A stretch of 64,000 nucleotides of DNA from Massilia sp. ZL223 (GTDB lineage Bacteria > Pseudomonadota > Gammaproteobacteria > Burkholderiales > Burkholderiaceae_D), in contig NZ_JAGPWD010000003.1 in assembly GCF_018119395.1 (NCBI RefSeq), positions 1 through 64,000 on the forward strand, read 5' to 3'. Both the position numbers and the translations under genes were made by a program. The notes under the pieces are model-generated. The model searched no databases, was not told the DNA's origin, and worked only from the letters and a program-made list of their open reading frames with translations. Positions 20,081-29,580 of this stretch are shown piece after piece (the stretch's first letter is position 1; each line of letters opens with the position of its first letter).

Positions 20081-20818
20081 ATGAATCTGGAGAACCAAGT
20101 CGCCCTCGTGACCGGCGCATCGCGCGGCATCGGCAAGGCCATCGCGCTGGAACTGGCGCGCCAGGGCGCGAAAGTGGTCGGCACCGCCACCACCGAATCC
20201 GGCGCACAGGCCATCACCGAATACCTGGGCGAATTCGGCGGCAAGGGCGTGGTCCTGAACGTGACCGATGCGGCGCGCTGCGGCGAAGTCGTGGACGAAG
20301 TGCAGAAGAGCTTCGGCAGCCTGTCGATCCTGGTCAACAACGCCGGCATCACCCAGGACAACCTGGCCATGCGCATGAAGGACGAGGAGTGGGACAGCGT
20401 GGTCGCCACCAACCTGACCTCGGTCGGCCGCCTGTCGCGCCTGGTGCTGCGCGGGATGATGAAGGCCAAGCACGGCCGCATCATCAACATCACCTCGGTG
20501 GTCGGCGCGTCCGGCAACCCGGGCCAGATGAACTACGCCGCCGCCAAGGCCGGCGTGGCCGGCATGACCCGCGCCCTGGCGCGCGAGATCGGCAGCCGCA
20601 ACATCACCGTCAACTGCGTCGCGCCGGGCTTCATCGACACCGACATGACCAAGGCGCTGGGCGACGACCAGCACGCCGCGCTGCTGGGCCAGATCCCGCT
20701 GGGCCGCCTGGGCAAGCCGGAAGACATCGCCCATGCGGTCGCCTTCCTGGCCGGTCCGCAAGCCGCTTATATCACCGGTACCGAGCTGCACGTGAATGGC
20801 GGCATGTACATGAATTGA
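20081..20818 (+). CDS. fabG: 3-oxoacyl-ACP reductase (FabG)
   Basis: A 245-residue NADPH-dependent short-chain reductase for the first reduction of each elongation cycle. TGASRGIGKAI binds the cofactor, NNAG follows, and the catalytic Ser-Tyr-Lys are in SVVGASGNPGQMNYAAAKAG. The start at 20081 (MNLENQ) is preferred because GAGGA lies about eight bases before it; an in-frame ATG three codons earlier sits on top of the ribosome site. Confidence 0.96.
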   Translation: MNLENQVALVTGASRGIGKAIALELARQGAKVVGTATTESGAQAITEYLGEFGGKGVVLNVTDAARCGEVVDEVQKSFGSLSILVNNAGITQDNLAMRMKDEEWDSVVATNLTSVGRLSRLVLRGMMKAKHGRIINITSVVGASGNPGQMNYAAAKAGVAGMTRALAREIGSRNITVNCVAPGFIDTDMTKALGDDQHAALLGQIPLGRLGKPEDIAHAVAFLAGPQAAYITGTELHVNGGMYMN

Positions 20819-20829
20819 TGTGCTAATGT

Positions 20830-20862
20830 CCGGCTTTTGAGCATTCGCTTGCAAAAAGCCGG
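20830..20862 (+). terminator. Hairpin between fabG and acpP
   Basis: CCGGCTTTT (20830-20838) pairs perfectly with AAAAGCCGG (20854-20862). What follows is T-rich but not a clean tract (TTCATTCCCATCTTTT). It could be a weak terminator or mRNA-end stabiliser that lets acpP be expressed separately and more strongly than fabG. Confidence 0.55.
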
Positions 20863-20988
20863 TTCATTCCCATCTTTTAGCAGGAAATTCGGACGAATTA
20901 GCAGCAATCGCCGAAAATAGTTTTTCAAGGCGCAAACCTGATAAAATGCGCGCACTTTCCGCAACACATACCTTAATGGAGCCAAAAC

Positions 20989-21228
20989 ATGTCGGATATC
21001 GAACAACGCGTTAAAAAAATCGTCGCTGAGCAACTGGGCGTTGCCGAAGCAGACATCAAAATCGAATCCTCGTTCGTTGACGACCTCGGCGCTGACTCGC
21101 TGGACACCGTGGAACTGGTGATGGCACTGGAAGACGAGTTCGAGATGGAAATCCCTGACGAACAGGCTGAGAAGATCACCACCGTCAAGCAGGCAATCGA
21201 CTACGCAACCGCGCACGTCAAGGCCTAA
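20989..21228 (+). CDS. acpP: Acyl carrier protein
   Basis: A 79-residue acidic four-helix protein. The phosphopantetheine attachment motif [10 protein letters not shown] carries Ser37, the residue modified by AcpS (encoded at 32913-33323). The 170-base gap upstream holds a hairpin and a TAAAAT sequence at 20942-20947, probably the -10 of its own promoter, as is common for this highly expressed gene. Confidence 0.98.
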   Translation: MSDIEQRVKKIVAEQLGVAEADIKIESSFVDDLGADSLDTVELVMALEDEFEMEIPDEQAEKITTVKQAIDYATAHVKA

Positions 21229-21259
21229 GCTGCTGCTTTAAAGTTTTTGGGAGAATCGC

Positions 21260-22507
21260 TTGAGCCGTTCACGCAACCGCCGTGTCGTCGTTACTGGCCT
21301 GGGCTGTATTTCACCGATCGGCAACACCATTGCCGAGGCGTGGAGCGCGGCCCTGGCAGGTAAGTCGGGCATTGCCAACATCACCAAGTTCGACGCGTCG
21401 CAGTTCAGCACCCGTTTCGCGGGCGAAGTGAAGAACTTCGTTGTCGAGGACTACCTGCCGGGCAAGGAAGGCCGTCACATGGATAGCTTTATCCATTACG
21501 GCATGGCAGCCGGCATCCAGGCCCTGCAGGATTCGGGACTGGAAGTCACCGAGGAGAACGCGGACCGTATCGGCGTGACCATCGGTTCGGGTATCGGCGG
21601 CCTGCCGATGATCGAAGCCACCAAGGAAGAGTACACGGCCAAGGGCCCGCGCCGCATCTCGCCGTTCTTCGTGCCGGCCTCGATCATCAACATGATCTCG
21701 GGCGATCTCTCGATCAAATTCGGCCTGCGCGGCCCGAACCTGGCGATCGTCACCGCCTGCACCACCGGCCTGCACTGCATCGGCGCGGCGGCCCGCCTGA
21801 TCGAGTACGGCGACGCCGACGTGATGATCGCCGGCGGCGCCGAGTCGACCGTCTCGCCGCTGGGCCTTGGCGGTTTCGCCTCGGCGCGCGCGCTGTCGAC
21901 CCGCAACGAAGATCCGACCACCGCGTCCCGTCCGTGGGACAAGGACCGCGACGGCTTCGTGCTGGGCGAGGGCGCCGGCGTCATGGTGCTGGAAGAGTAC
22001 GAGCACGCCGTCAAGCGCGGCGCCAGGATCTATGCGGAAGTCATCGGCTTCGGCATGAGCGCGGACGCCAACCACATCACCTCGCCGGTCGAGGATGGCA
22101 GTGGCGCGGCGCGCTGCATGGTCACGGCGCTGAAGAACGCCGAGATCAACCCGGACCAGGTGCAGTACGTGAACGCGCACGGCACCTCGACGCCGCTGGG
22201 CGACGTGGCTGAAGTGCGCGGCATCAAGCGCGTCTTCGGCGACCAGGCGAAAAACATGGTCGTGAACTCGACCAAGTCGATGACCGGTCACCTGCTGGGT
22301 GGCGCGGGCGGCCTGGAATCGGTGTTCACCGTCCTGGCCATCCACAACCAGGTCTCGCCGCCGACGATCAATATCTTCAACCAGGATCCGGAATGCGACC
22401 TGGACTTCTGCGCCAACACGGCGCGCGAGATGCAGATCAACTACGCGGTCAAGAACTCGTTCGGTTTCGGCGGTACCAACGGTACCCTCGTGTTCGCTAA
22501 AGTCTAA
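21260..22507 (+). CDS. fabF: 3-oxoacyl-ACP synthase II (FabF)
   Basis: A 415-residue KAS II elongating enzyme. The catalytic Cys-His-His are visible in [22 protein letters not shown] and [12 protein letters not shown]. The start is a TTG at 21260: GGGAG is at the right distance and the product then begins [15 protein letters not shown], while no ATG lies near. FabF starting with a rare codon next to acpP suggests lower expression than ACP. Confidence 0.96.
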   Translation: MSRSRNRRVVVTGLGCISPIGNTIAEAWSAALAGKSGIANITKFDASQFSTRFAGEVKNFVVEDYLPGKEGRHMDSFIHYGMAAGIQALQDSGLEVTEENADRIGVTIGSGIGGLPMIEATKEEYTAKGPRRISPFFVPASIINMISGDLSIKFGLRGPNLAIVTACTTGLHCIGAAARLIEYGDADVMIAGGAESTVSPLGLGGFASARALSTRNEDPTTASRPWDKDRDGFVLGEGAGVMVLEEYEHAVKRGARIYAEVIGFGMSADANHITSPVEDGSGAARCMVTALKNAEINPDQVQYVNAHGTSTPLGDVAEVRGIKRVFGDQAKNMVVNSTKSMTGHLLGGAGGLESVFTVLAIHNQVSPPTINIFNQDPECDLDFCANTAREMQINYAVKNSFGFGGTNGTLVFAKV

Positions 22508-22520
22508 GCTGAACTCACCA

Positions 22521-22548
22521 CGCCCATCCCTTGTCTAAGGGGTGGGCG
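22521..22548 (+). terminator. Strong hairpin after fabF without a T tract
   Basis: CGCCCATCCCTT (22521-22532), loop GTCT, AAGGGGTGGGCG (22537-22548) forms a 12-bp stem with one G-T pair. Only CCTGCC follows, so it is not a standard intrinsic terminator; it may protect the fab mRNA end or assist Rho-dependent termination. Confidence 0.5.
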
Positions 22549-22615
22549 CCTGCCTCATCCGGCTCGGCCATCCTGGCCTCCGCTTTCCGCTGGCGCTGTT
22601 TTCCTTCCCTACATC

Positions 22616-23110
22616 ATGCCGATCACGGTGACTGCCGTCGTCGCGCCGTCGCGCCGCCTGCGCGTGCTGCTGGCCGCCTTCTGCGCGTCCCTGTTCGCGG
22701 CGTCCGTCGCCGTCGGCCTGCTATTGCCCGGGCGTTTCCTGACCGGCGCCTGGCTGCCGCTGTTGCTTGCCGCGATAGCCGTCGCCCACGCTTTAGGCAG
22801 CGGCAATGCAGCCGTGCGCCGGATTGATTTTTCTGGAGTCGGAACACTACGCCTGACGGTACAACGGAATGTGCACCTGCCGACGGCGACCAGCGCGAGC
22901 TTGCTGCCCGGCGCCACTGTCTGGCCCTGCTGCATGCTGCTGCGCCTGCGCGCCGGGGAGTCCGGCGACGCCTGGCGCCTCGTGCTGCTGCCCGACAGCC
23001 TGGGCCCCAGCGCCTACCGCGAGCTGGCGGTGGCCTTGCGGCATGGGGGTGCTGTGGCGGACGCCGCGGGGGGCGCCGCGGGTGCCGGAGTCAGCGCAAA
23101 AATACTTTGA
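22616..23110 (+). CDS. YgfX-like small membrane protein
   Basis: A 164-residue protein. After a basic start there are two hydrophobic helices (about 15-35 and 40-60), then a soluble domain ending with WRLVLLPDSLGPSAYRELA, which recalls the W-L-L-x-DS pattern of YgfX proteins. YgfX-type proteins are usually encoded beside SdhE or, in betaproteobacteria, close to rpoE; function here is unknown. The alanine/glycine-rich C-terminus is low complexity. The call rests on pattern similarity and position between fabF and rpoE. Confidence 0.6.
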   Translation: MPITVTAVVAPSRRLRVLLAAFCASLFAASVAVGLLLPGRFLTGAWLPLLLAAIAVAHALGSGNAAVRRIDFSGVGTLRLTVQRNVHLPTATSASLLPGATVWPCCMLLRLRAGESGDAWRLVLLPDSLGPSAYRELAVALRHGGAVADAAGGAAGAGVSAKIL

Positions 23111-23173
23111 ACTTATTGCAGTGGGCCAACTCTTAAGCAAGGAGGGCCGGCTGCAGCCGATGGGGCATGGTCC

Positions 23174-23776
23174 GTGACGACAGAACGCGAGTGTGATCAG
23201 CTGCTGGTGGAGCGCGTCCAGGCCGGGGACCGGCAGGCGTTCGACCTGCTTGTGGCCAAGTACCAGCGCCGCCTGATGCGGCTGGTATCGCGGCTGGTGC
23301 ACGACCCGGCCGAGGCCGAAGATGTTGTGCAGGAGACGTTTATTAAAGCGTTCCGGGCACTGCGGCATTTTCGGGGCGACTCGGCGTTCTATACTTGGCT
23401 TTACCGAATAGGAATCAACACTGCAAAAAACTTTCTTGTAACCCAAGGCCGCCGGGCGCCGACCTCGACCGAGACGGATGCCGAGCGTGCCGAGGGGTTC
23501 GACGACGCAGACAGCCTGCGCGACATCAACACACCGGAATCTATGCTTGCCAGCAAGCAGATCGCCCACACGGTCAACGCGGCCATGGAAGCGCTGCCCC
23601 TCGAACTGCGCACGGCGATCGTCCTGCGCGAGATCGAGGGACTGAGCTACGAAGAGATATCCGAAGTGATGGCCTGTCCCATAGGCACCGTGCGCAGCCG
23701 GATCTTCCGCGCGCGCGAAGTCATCGCCGAGAAATTGCGCCCTTTGCTCGATTTCCCGGTTGACAAACGTCGGTAG
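23174..23776 (+). CDS. rpoE: RNA polymerase sigma-E factor (ECF, RpoE)
   Basis: A 200-residue ECF sigma factor for envelope stress. Region 2 (FDLLVAKYQRRLMRLV, AEDVVQETFIKAFRALRHF, FYTWLYRIGINTAKN) and region 4 (ALPLELRTAIVLREIEGLSY, MACPIGTVRSRIFRAR) are complete. The start is a GTG at 23174, which gives the usual MTTERECDQLLVERV; no in-frame ATG is nearby. It is followed 55 bases later by an rseA-like gene and then a DegP-type protease, the usual sigma-E module. Confidence 0.95.
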   Translation: MTTERECDQLLVERVQAGDRQAFDLLVAKYQRRLMRLVSRLVHDPAEAEDVVQETFIKAFRALRHFRGDSAFYTWLYRIGINTAKNFLVTQGRRAPTSTETDAERAEGFDDADSLRDINTPESMLASKQIAHTVNAAMEALPLELRTAIVLREIEGLSYEEISEVMACPIGTVRSRIFRAREVIAEKLRPLLDFPVDKRR

Positions 23777-23831
23777 GTAGCGAGATCGTAGACAGGCGCA
23801 GCACATCTTGAACATACCGACAGATACACCG

Positions 23832-24140
23832 ATGGACACCAACAAAAAAATCCGCGAACACATCTCCGCCCTGGGCGACGGCGAGCTGCCGGAAGCCGAG
23901 CTGGAGCTGGCGTTCGCCGCGTTGCAGGAACCCGGCGGGCGCGAGGCCTGGGACCTGTACCACCGCATCGGCGACGTGCTGCGCGCGCAGCCTGTGCCGG
24001 ATCTGTCGCCCGGGTTCGCGGCCAGGCTGGCGGCCCGGCTGGCGGCCGAGCCGATGTCCGTGAAGCGTGCGCCGGTCGGCACGACCGAGGCGGAGGCGCC
24101 ATCCTCCGCGCCTGCGCTGACGAATCCCGCGTCATCGTAG
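23832..24140 (+). CDS. rseA: Anti-sigma-E factor RseA, apparently truncated (cytoplasmic domain only)
   Basis: A 102-residue protein from the ATG at 23832 (an in-frame TTG at 23808 would add eight residues). The N-terminal half matches the sigma-E-binding domain of RseA: KIREHISALGDGELPEAELELAFAAL followed by WDLYHRIGDVLR. Known RseA proteins continue into a transmembrane helix and a periplasmic domain that lets DegS and RseP release the sigma factor. Here the sequence after about residue 75 is Ala/Pro/Thr/Glu-rich with no hydrophobic segment, and the stop codon is the TAG inside the GTAG of a REP-like repeat. No rseB follows. It may be a soluble anti-sigma factor or a damaged one. Confidence 0.75.
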   Translation: MDTNKKIREHISALGDGELPEAELELAFAALQEPGGREAWDLYHRIGDVLRAQPVPDLSPGFAARLAARLAAEPMSVKRAPVGTTEAEAPSSAPALTNPASS

Positions 24141-24247
24141 GGTTGGCGGCTACGCCGCCGACGCGGCGATTGTTTGCGGCGCCGATGTCGTGCCGGATGA
24201 TCTTGCTGCAAACCGCCACCGCGTGGCGGCAGAGCCGCCAACCCTAC
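24137..24247. repeat. Inverted pair of GTAG-type REP elements
   Basis: GTAGGGTTGGCGGC at 24137-24150 followed by TACGCCGCC forms one palindromic unit. The reverse complement of the same unit occupies about 24214-24247, ending GCCGCCAACCCTAC. Units beginning with the tetranucleotide GTAG and found as inverted pairs are typical of REPs mobilised by REP-associated tyrosine transposases (RAYTs); no RAYT gene is in the window. The left edge overlaps the stop codon of rseA, and the pair lies between rseA and degP. Confidence 0.75.
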
Positions 24248-24341
24248 GATCGCCGCACGGCCCGGCTATGCCGCGCGCCGCGACAAAGCGCTGATTTTGC
24301 CTTACCATTCAGTCAATCTCAGCCCAGTCCATCGCCACCCC

Positions 24342-25805
24342 ATGCCTAGCAAAACCGCCACCCTGATCCTGTCGGCACTGCTCGTGTCCGGCTCTTCCGC
24401 ATTGCTCGCTTCCCCAGCCGCCACCGGCGCCGCACCCGTCCCGACCCCGCTCGTCACCGGCTTGCCGGACTTCACCGACCTGGTCGACAAGGTCAGCCCG
24501 GCCGTGGTCAACATCCGCACCACCGAGCGCGTGCGCGCCGGCAGCGGCATGCCGGGCGAGGAAGAGATGCAGGAATTCCTGCGCCGCTTCTTCGGCGGCC
24601 AGATCCCGCGCGGCGGCGGCGGGCGCCGCGGTCCCCAGCAGCAGCCCGAGGAGCAGGAAGTGCAGCGCGGCGTGGGCTCGGGCTTCATCATTTCCGACGA
24701 CGGCTTCGTGCTCACCAACGCCCACGTGGTCGAGGGCGCCGACGAAGTCACCGTGACCCTCAACGACCGCCGCGAATTCAAGGCCAAGGTGCTGGGCGCC
24801 GACCGCCGCTCGGACGTGGCCCTGCTCAAGCTGGCCGCGACCGGCCTGCCTTACCTGCGCACCGGCGACTCCAGCAAGATCCGGGTCGGCGAATGGGTGG
24901 TCGCGATCGGCTCGCCCTTCAACCTCGACAACACCGTGACCGCCGGCATCATCTCGGCCAAGTCGCGCGATACCGGCGAATACCTGCCGCTGATCCAGAG
25001 CGACGTGGCGGTCAATCCCGGCAACTCGGGCGGCCCCCTGATCAACATGCGCGGCGAGGTGATCGGCATTAACTCCCAGATCGCCACCCTGTCCGGCGCC
25101 TATAACGGCATTTCCTTCGCCGTGCCGATCGATGAAGTGATCCGCGTGGCCGACCAGCTCAAGAAGACCGGACGCGTCACCCGCGGCCGCCTGGGCGTGC
25201 AGATCAGCGAAGTCACGCGCGACGTGGCCGAGTCGCTCGGCCTGGGCAAGGCGCGCGGCGCCGAAGTCTCGATGGTCGAGCAGGGCGGCCCGGCGGAGAA
25301 GGGCGGCATCAAGGTCGGCGACATCATCCTCAAGTTCAACGGCCAGCCGATCGAGACCACCCGCGACCTGCCGCGCCTGGTGGGCGCGTCCAAGGTCGGC
25401 AGCCGCGCGACCGTCACCGTGTGGCGCCGCGGCACCCAGCTCGACGTGCCGGTCACCATCGTCGAACTGCAGGACGAAAAGACCACCCCGGCCAAGCCGC
25501 AGCCCAAGAAGCCGGCGCCGAGCGCCGCGCCCAACGTCCTCGGGCTCAACGTATCGGGCCTGAGCGCCCAGCAGCACCGCGAACTCGGGATCGAGGGCGG
25601 GGTGCTGGTCGAGAACGCCCAGGGCAATGCGGCCACCGCCGGCATCCGGCCGGGCGACCTCATCCTGCAGGTGAACAATGCCCCGGTGACCGACGAGGCC
25701 CAGTTCAATGGGCTGATCGGCAAGCTCGATCCCAAGAAGCCGGTGGCCCTGCTGGTGCGGCGCGAGAACGTCACCCAATATGTCGTGATCAAGCCGCGCC
25801 AATGA
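24342..25805 (+). CDS. degP: Periplasmic serine protease DegP/MucD
   Basis: A 487-residue HtrA protease/chaperone of the periplasm. It has a signal peptide (SKTATLILSALLVSGSSALLA), the catalytic triad in TNAHVV (His about 128), RRSDVALLKL (Asp about 158) and GNSGGPL (Ser about 230), and two PDZ domains (about 275-365 and 395-485) joined by a Lys/Pro/Ala linker. An N-terminal loop contains a short Gly/Arg run (about 88-95). The ATG at 24342 is chosen because the signal peptide follows at once. It lies in the sigma-E module and overlaps the next gene by four bases. Confidence 0.95.
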   Translation: MPSKTATLILSALLVSGSSALLASPAATGAAPVPTPLVTGLPDFTDLVDKVSPAVVNIRTTERVRAGSGMPGEEEMQEFLRRFFGGQIPRGGGGRRGPQQQPEEQEVQRGVGSGFIISDDGFVLTNAHVVEGADEVTVTLNDRREFKAKVLGADRRSDVALLKLAATGLPYLRTGDSSKIRVGEWVVAIGSPFNLDNTVTAGIISAKSRDTGEYLPLIQSDVAVNPGNSGGPLINMRGEVIGINSQIATLSGAYNGISFAVPIDEVIRVADQLKKTGRVTRGRLGVQISEVTRDVAESLGLGKARGAEVSMVEQGGPAEKGGIKVGDIILKFNGQPIETTRDLPRLVGASKVGSRATVTVWRRGTQLDVPVTIVELQDEKTTPAKPQPKKPAPSAAPNVLGLNVSGLSAQQHRELGIEGGVLVENAQGNAATAGIRPGDLILQVNNAPVTDEAQFNGLIGKLDPKKPVALLVRRENVTQYVVIKPRQ

Positions 25806-26074
25806 TGGGGGCGATTCCTTTCACCCTGTATTCGCGCGTCTGGTGCCACCTGTGCGAGGACATGCTGGCGGCCCTCCAGGCCCTGGAGGAGCCCGGCCGG
25901 CCGTTCGCGATCACGGTTCTCGACGTGGACGCCGACCCGGCCCTGGAAGCGCGCTTCAACGAGCTGGTGCCGGTGCTGTACGGCGACCCGGACGGCCCGG
26001 AGCTCTGCCATTACTTCCTGGATGAAGCGGCGGTGCGGGCCTACGTGGCCAGCTTCAGCACCGCCGCGGCCTGA
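25802..26074 (+). CDS. Glutaredoxin-like protein (DUF836 type)
   Basis: A 90-residue thioredoxin-fold protein. FTLYSRVWCHLCEDM carries a CxxC redox pair (CHLC) after the first strand, and VPVLYGD resembles the cis-proline loop. Its start ATG overlaps the degP stop (ATGA), so it is translated with the periplasmic protease although it lacks a signal peptide and should be cytoplasmic. Glutaredoxin-family proteins of this type are regularly found between mucD and lepA in betaproteobacteria. Confidence 0.85.
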   Translation: MMGAIPFTLYSRVWCHLCEDMLAALQALEEPGRPFAITVLDVDADPALEARFNELVPVLYGDPDGPELCHYFLDEAAVRAYVASFSTAAA

Positions 26075-26155
26075 GCGCGCACGCCCGTCCGCGCCTGCTC
26101 CGGGACAGGCCAAGCCTTGTTTCGGCTGTTTTGGCCCGCAGATATGCCTGCCGGC

Positions 26156-26175
26156 GCCCCGGAAACCGGGCTTTC
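26156..26175 (+). terminator. Possible terminator after the degP-glutaredoxin pair
   Basis: CCCGG, loop AAA, CCGGG (26158-26170) followed by CTTTCT. A short, tight stem with an imperfect T tract; weak evidence. Confidence 0.4.
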
Positions 26176-26262
26176 TGCCTCGAAATCCGGTAAAATGCCG
26201 GGTCGGAAAGCTTCTATCGCTGTGATGATCGCCGCATAAACGTTTTTCCCGCTGTTGACCAG

Positions 26263-26306
26263 GCGCTGCCTGGGGACCCTCGCGGCCCCGGATGCGGCGC
26301 TTTTTT
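26263..26306 (+). terminator. Hairpin with T6 tract in the lepA leader (possible attenuator)
   Basis: GCGCTGCCTGGGG (26263-26275) can pair imperfectly with CCCCGGATGCGGCGC (26286-26300), immediately followed by six T. It lies about 80 bases before lepA and downstream of a TAAAAT at 26191-26196 that could be the lepA -10. It could terminate upstream transcription or attenuate lepA-lepB. The 313-base gap holds no ORF I believe. Confidence 0.5.
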
Positions 26307-26387
26307 CGTATTTCCGCTGCCTGCCACCGTGCTGTGCGGCGCCCGGATGCCGGCCTTGTGCGGCCCTTTTGGTTTTGAGCTTTGTTA

Positions 26388-28181
26388 ATGAACAACATAC
26401 GTAACTTTTCCATCATCGCCCACATCGACCACGGCAAATCGACCCTGGCGGACCGCATCATCCAGCTGTGCGGCGGCCTGTCGGAGCGCGAGATGGACGC
26501 GCAGGTGCTCGACTCGATGGATCTGGAGCGCGAGCGCGGCATCACCATCAAGGCCCAGACCGCGGCGCTGCAGTACAAGGCGCGCGACGGCCAGACCTAC
26601 AACCTGAACCTGATCGACACCCCCGGCCACGTCGACTTCAGCTATGAAGTCTCGCGCTCGCTGTCCGCCTGCGAAGGCGCGCTGCTGGTGGTCGACGCGT
26701 CCCAGGGCGTGGAAGCCCAGACCGTGGCCAACTGCTACACCGCGCTCGACCTGGGCGTGGAAGTGGTGCCGATCCTGAACAAGATCGACCTGCCGCACGC
26801 CGACCCGGACAACGCCAAGAAGGAAATCGAGGACGTGATCGGCATCGACGCCTCGGACGCGACCACCTGCTCGGCCAAGACCGGCCTGGGCGTGGAAGAC
26901 GTGCTCGAGACCCTGATCGCCAAGGTCCCGCCGCCCAAGGGCGACCCGGAGGCGCCGCTGCAGGCCCTGATCGTCGACTCCTGGTACGACCCTTACGTGG
27001 GCGTCGTGATGCTGGTGCGCGTGGTCAACGGCGTCCTGCGCCCGAAAGAAAAGATCCTGCTGATGGCGACCGGTTCGGTGAACCTGGTCGAGAGCGTCGG
27101 CGTGTTCACCCCGCGTTCGGTCTCGCTGCCGGAACTGTCCGCAGGGCAGGTGGGCTTCATCATCGCCGGCATCAAGGAACTGACCGCCGCCAAGGTGGGC
27201 GACACCGTCACCCTGGCGAGCAAGCCGGCCTTGGCCCCGCTGCCGGGCTTCAAGGAAGTCCAGCCGCAGGTGTTCGCCGGCCTGTTCCCGGTGGAAGCGA
27301 ACCAGTACGACGCGCTGCGCGACTCGCTGGAAAAGCTGAAGCTGAACGACGCCGCCCTGATGTACGAGCCGGAAGTCTCGCAGGCGCTGGGCTTCGGCTT
27401 CCGCTGCGGCTTCCTGGGCCTGCTGCACATGGAAATCGTGCAGGAACGCCTCGAGCGCGAATTCGACATGGACCTGATCACCACCGCCCCGACCGTCGTG
27501 TACGAGGTCGAGATGCGCGACGGCTCCATGGTCCGCGTCGACAACCCGTCGAAGATGCCGGAGCCGTCCAAGATCAACGAAGTGCGCGAGCCGATCGTCG
27601 ACGTCAACCTGTACATGCCCCAGGAATACGTGGGCGCGGTGATGACCCTGTGTAACGGCAAGCGCGGCGTCCAGATGGACATGGCCTACCACGGCCGCCA
27701 GGTCAAGCTGCACTACGAGATCCCGATGGCGGAAATCGTGCTGGACTTCTTCGACCGCCTGAAGTCGACCTCGCGCGGCTATGCCTCGATGGACTACGAG
27801 TTCAAGGAATACCGCGCCGCCGACGTGGTCAAGGTCGACATGCTGATCAACAGCGAGAAGGTCGATGCGCTGGCGATCATCGTGCACCGCGCTAACGCGC
27901 CTTACCGCGGCCGCCAGGTCGCCGCCAAGATGCGCGAACTGATCCCGCGCCAGATGTTCGACGTGGCGATCCAGGCCGCCATCGGCGCCACCATCATCTC
28001 GCGCGAGAACGTCAAGGCGCTGCGCAAGAACGTGCTGGCCAAGTGCTACGGCGGCGACATCAGCCGCAAGAAGAAACTGCTGGAAAAACAGAAAGCCGGT
28101 AAGAAGCGCATGAAGCAGGTCGGTTCCGTGGAGATTCCGCAGGAAGCCTTCCTCGCCATCCTCCAGGTGGAAGAAAAATAA
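26388..28181 (+). CDS. lepA: Elongation factor 4 (LepA)
   Basis: A 597-residue ribosome-dependent GTPase acting on stalled or mistranslocated ribosomes. [20 protein letters not shown] contains G1, [10 protein letters not shown]2, DTPGHVDF G3 and [10 protein letters not shown]4. Domains II-III and the LepA-specific C-terminal domain ([18 protein letters not shown]) are complete. Start at the ATG at 26388; an in-frame TTG two codons upstream is ignored. lepB starts on the next base after the stop. Confidence 0.98.
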   Translation: MNNIRNFSIIAHIDHGKSTLADRIIQLCGGLSEREMDAQVLDSMDLERERGITIKAQTAALQYKARDGQTYNLNLIDTPGHVDFSYEVSRSLSACEGALLVVDASQGVEAQTVANCYTALDLGVEVVPILNKIDLPHADPDNAKKEIEDVIGIDASDATTCSAKTGLGVEDVLETLIAKVPPPKGDPEAPLQALIVDSWYDPYVGVVMLVRVVNGVLRPKEKILLMATGSVNLVESVGVFTPRSVSLPELSAGQVGFIIAGIKELTAAKVGDTVTLASKPALAPLPGFKEVQPQVFAGLFPVEANQYDALRDSLEKLKLNDAALMYEPEVSQALGFGFRCGFLGLLHMEIVQERLEREFDMDLITTAPTVVYEVEMRDGSMVRVDNPSKMPEPSKINEVREPIVDVNLYMPQEYVGAVMTLCNGKRGVQMDMAYHGRQVKLHYEIPMAEIVLDFFDRLKSTSRGYASMDYEFKEYRAADVVKVDMLINSEKVDALAIIVHRANAPYRGRQVAAKMRELIPRQMFDVAIQAAIGATIISRENVKALRKNVLAKCYGGDISRKKKLLEKQKAGKKRMKQVGSVEIPQEAFLAILQVEEK

Positions 28182-29111
28182 ATGAACCTGCAACCCATCT
28201 TGGGCAACTTTGCCCTGATCCTGTTCGTCGCCATGGTGATCACCGGTGTCATCTGGTGCCTGGATGTGTTCTACCTGGCCAAGGAGCGCCGCCGCAAGGC
28301 CGACGCCGCCCTGGCCGAGTACGACGCCCGCACCGCCAAGCTGGTGGCGGACGGGATCAAGGTCGACAACAACGGCAACCGCGCGGCGATCGAGCAGGCC
28401 CACCTGCGCCAGCCGACCTGGATCGAGTACTCGGGCAGCTTCTTCCCGGTGATCGCCCTGGTCTTCGTGCTGCGCTCCTTCCTGTGGGAGCCGTTCAAGA
28501 TCCCGTCCTCGTCGATGGTGCCGACCCTGCTGGTGGGCGACTTCATCCTGGTAAACAAGTACACCTACGGTATCCGCCTGCCGATCATTAACAAAAAGAT
28601 CATCCAGGTGAACGATCCCCAGCGCGGCGACGTGATGGTGTTCAAGTACCCGAAGGACATGAGCCAGGACTACATCAAACGCGTCATTGGTGTGCCGGGT
28701 GATAAAATCACCTACGAGAACAAGCGCCTGATGGTGAACGGCAAGCCGGTCGAGTACACGCCCCTGGACGACTACCTCGACGACCAGCACCCCGTCTACC
28801 ACAAGCAGCTGGTGGAAAAGCTCCCGGGCAAGGATAGCGAGGTCGCCCACCGCATCCTGAATACCGACGGCCGCCCCACCTTCGATCTCGGCAATGTCGA
28901 GAACTTCCCGAACCGTGAAGCTTGCGACTATTCGTACGATAAATTTACCTGTATCGTACCGGAGGGCAACTATTTCATGTTAGGCGATAACCGAGACAAC
29001 AGCCAGGACAGCCGCTATTGGGGCTTCGTCCCGGACAAGAACATCGTTGGCAAGGCGATCGTCGTTTGGATGAACTTCGGCAATCCCAAGCGGATTGGCG
29101 GCATCCGGTAA
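28182..29111 (+). CDS. lepB: Signal peptidase I (LepB)
   Basis: A 309-residue inner-membrane protease that removes signal peptides from exported proteins. Two N-terminal membrane helices (about 8-28 and 84-100) are followed by the catalytic Ser motif PSSSMVPTLLVGD (Ser about 111) and the Lys motif YIKRVIGVPGD (Lys about 166). MLGDNRDNSQDSRYWGFV is the conserved box E. The ATG directly follows the lepA stop, giving strict translational coupling. Confidence 0.97.
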   Translation: MNLQPILGNFALILFVAMVITGVIWCLDVFYLAKERRRKADAALAEYDARTAKLVADGIKVDNNGNRAAIEQAHLRQPTWIEYSGSFFPVIALVFVLRSFLWEPFKIPSSSMVPTLLVGDFILVNKYTYGIRLPIINKKIIQVNDPQRGDVMVFKYPKDMSQDYIKRVIGVPGDKITYENKRLMVNGKPVEYTPLDDYLDDQHPVYHKQLVEKLPGKDSEVAHRILNTDGRPTFDLGNVENFPNREACDYSYDKFTCIVPEGNYFMLGDNRDNSQDSRYWGFVPDKNIVGKAIVVWMNFGNPKRIGGIR

Positions 29112-29128
29112 CGCGGGGAGCGCAAGCA

Positions 29129-29533
29129 ATGCAAGGCAATAAGAAGCACTATTTCGTGGGCGCCGAAAAAGGCATGTCGCTGACCGGCCTGATCGCCGTA
29201 CTGGCGGTCCTCTGTGTCATGGCGCTATTCGCCATCAAGCTGATTCCGGCTTATCTCGAATACAACACGATCAAGGACGCGGTCGCCAAGGCCAAGGAAG
29301 CGGGCGGCACGCCGCGCGAGATGATCGCGGCCTACGACCGCAACGCCGAGATCAACAACGTGGAAGCCCTGCGCGGCCGCGACCTGGTGATCTCGCGCGA
29401 CGGCGGCGAACCGGAAATCAGCTTCGCCTACGAAAAGCGGGTTCCGCTGATGGGCAACGTCAGCTTCGTGATCGACTTCGCCGGCAGCACCGACCCGAAC
29501 GCGGCGGCGCCGGCTGCCGACACAGCCCAGTAA
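29129..29533 (+). CDS. DUF4845 single-pass membrane protein
   Basis: A 134-residue protein with one N-terminal transmembrane helix ([21 protein letters not shown]) and a periplasmic domain. The arrangement lepB-DUF4845-rnc is common in beta- and gammaproteobacteria; no function is established that I know of. The N-terminal GMSLTGL resembles pseudopilin-like starts. The ATG at 29129 follows GGGGAG. Longer upstream frames overlap lepB and are rejected. Confidence 0.85.
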   Translation: MQGNKKHYFVGAEKGMSLTGLIAVLAVLCVMALFAIKLIPAYLEYNTIKDAVAKAKEAGGTPREMIAAYDRNAEINNVEALRGRDLVISRDGGEPEISFAYEKRVPLMGNVSFVIDFAGSTDPNAAAPAADTAQ

Positions 29534-29580
29534 CAACACACAGTACCCGGCCTGGCGCCGGGCGAGAGACGGCATCGACA

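Noticed and set aside
26385..28850. 821-residue minus-strand ORF opposite lepA-lepB
   Set aside because: Antisense shadow of two certain genes; spans their junction and has no motif.
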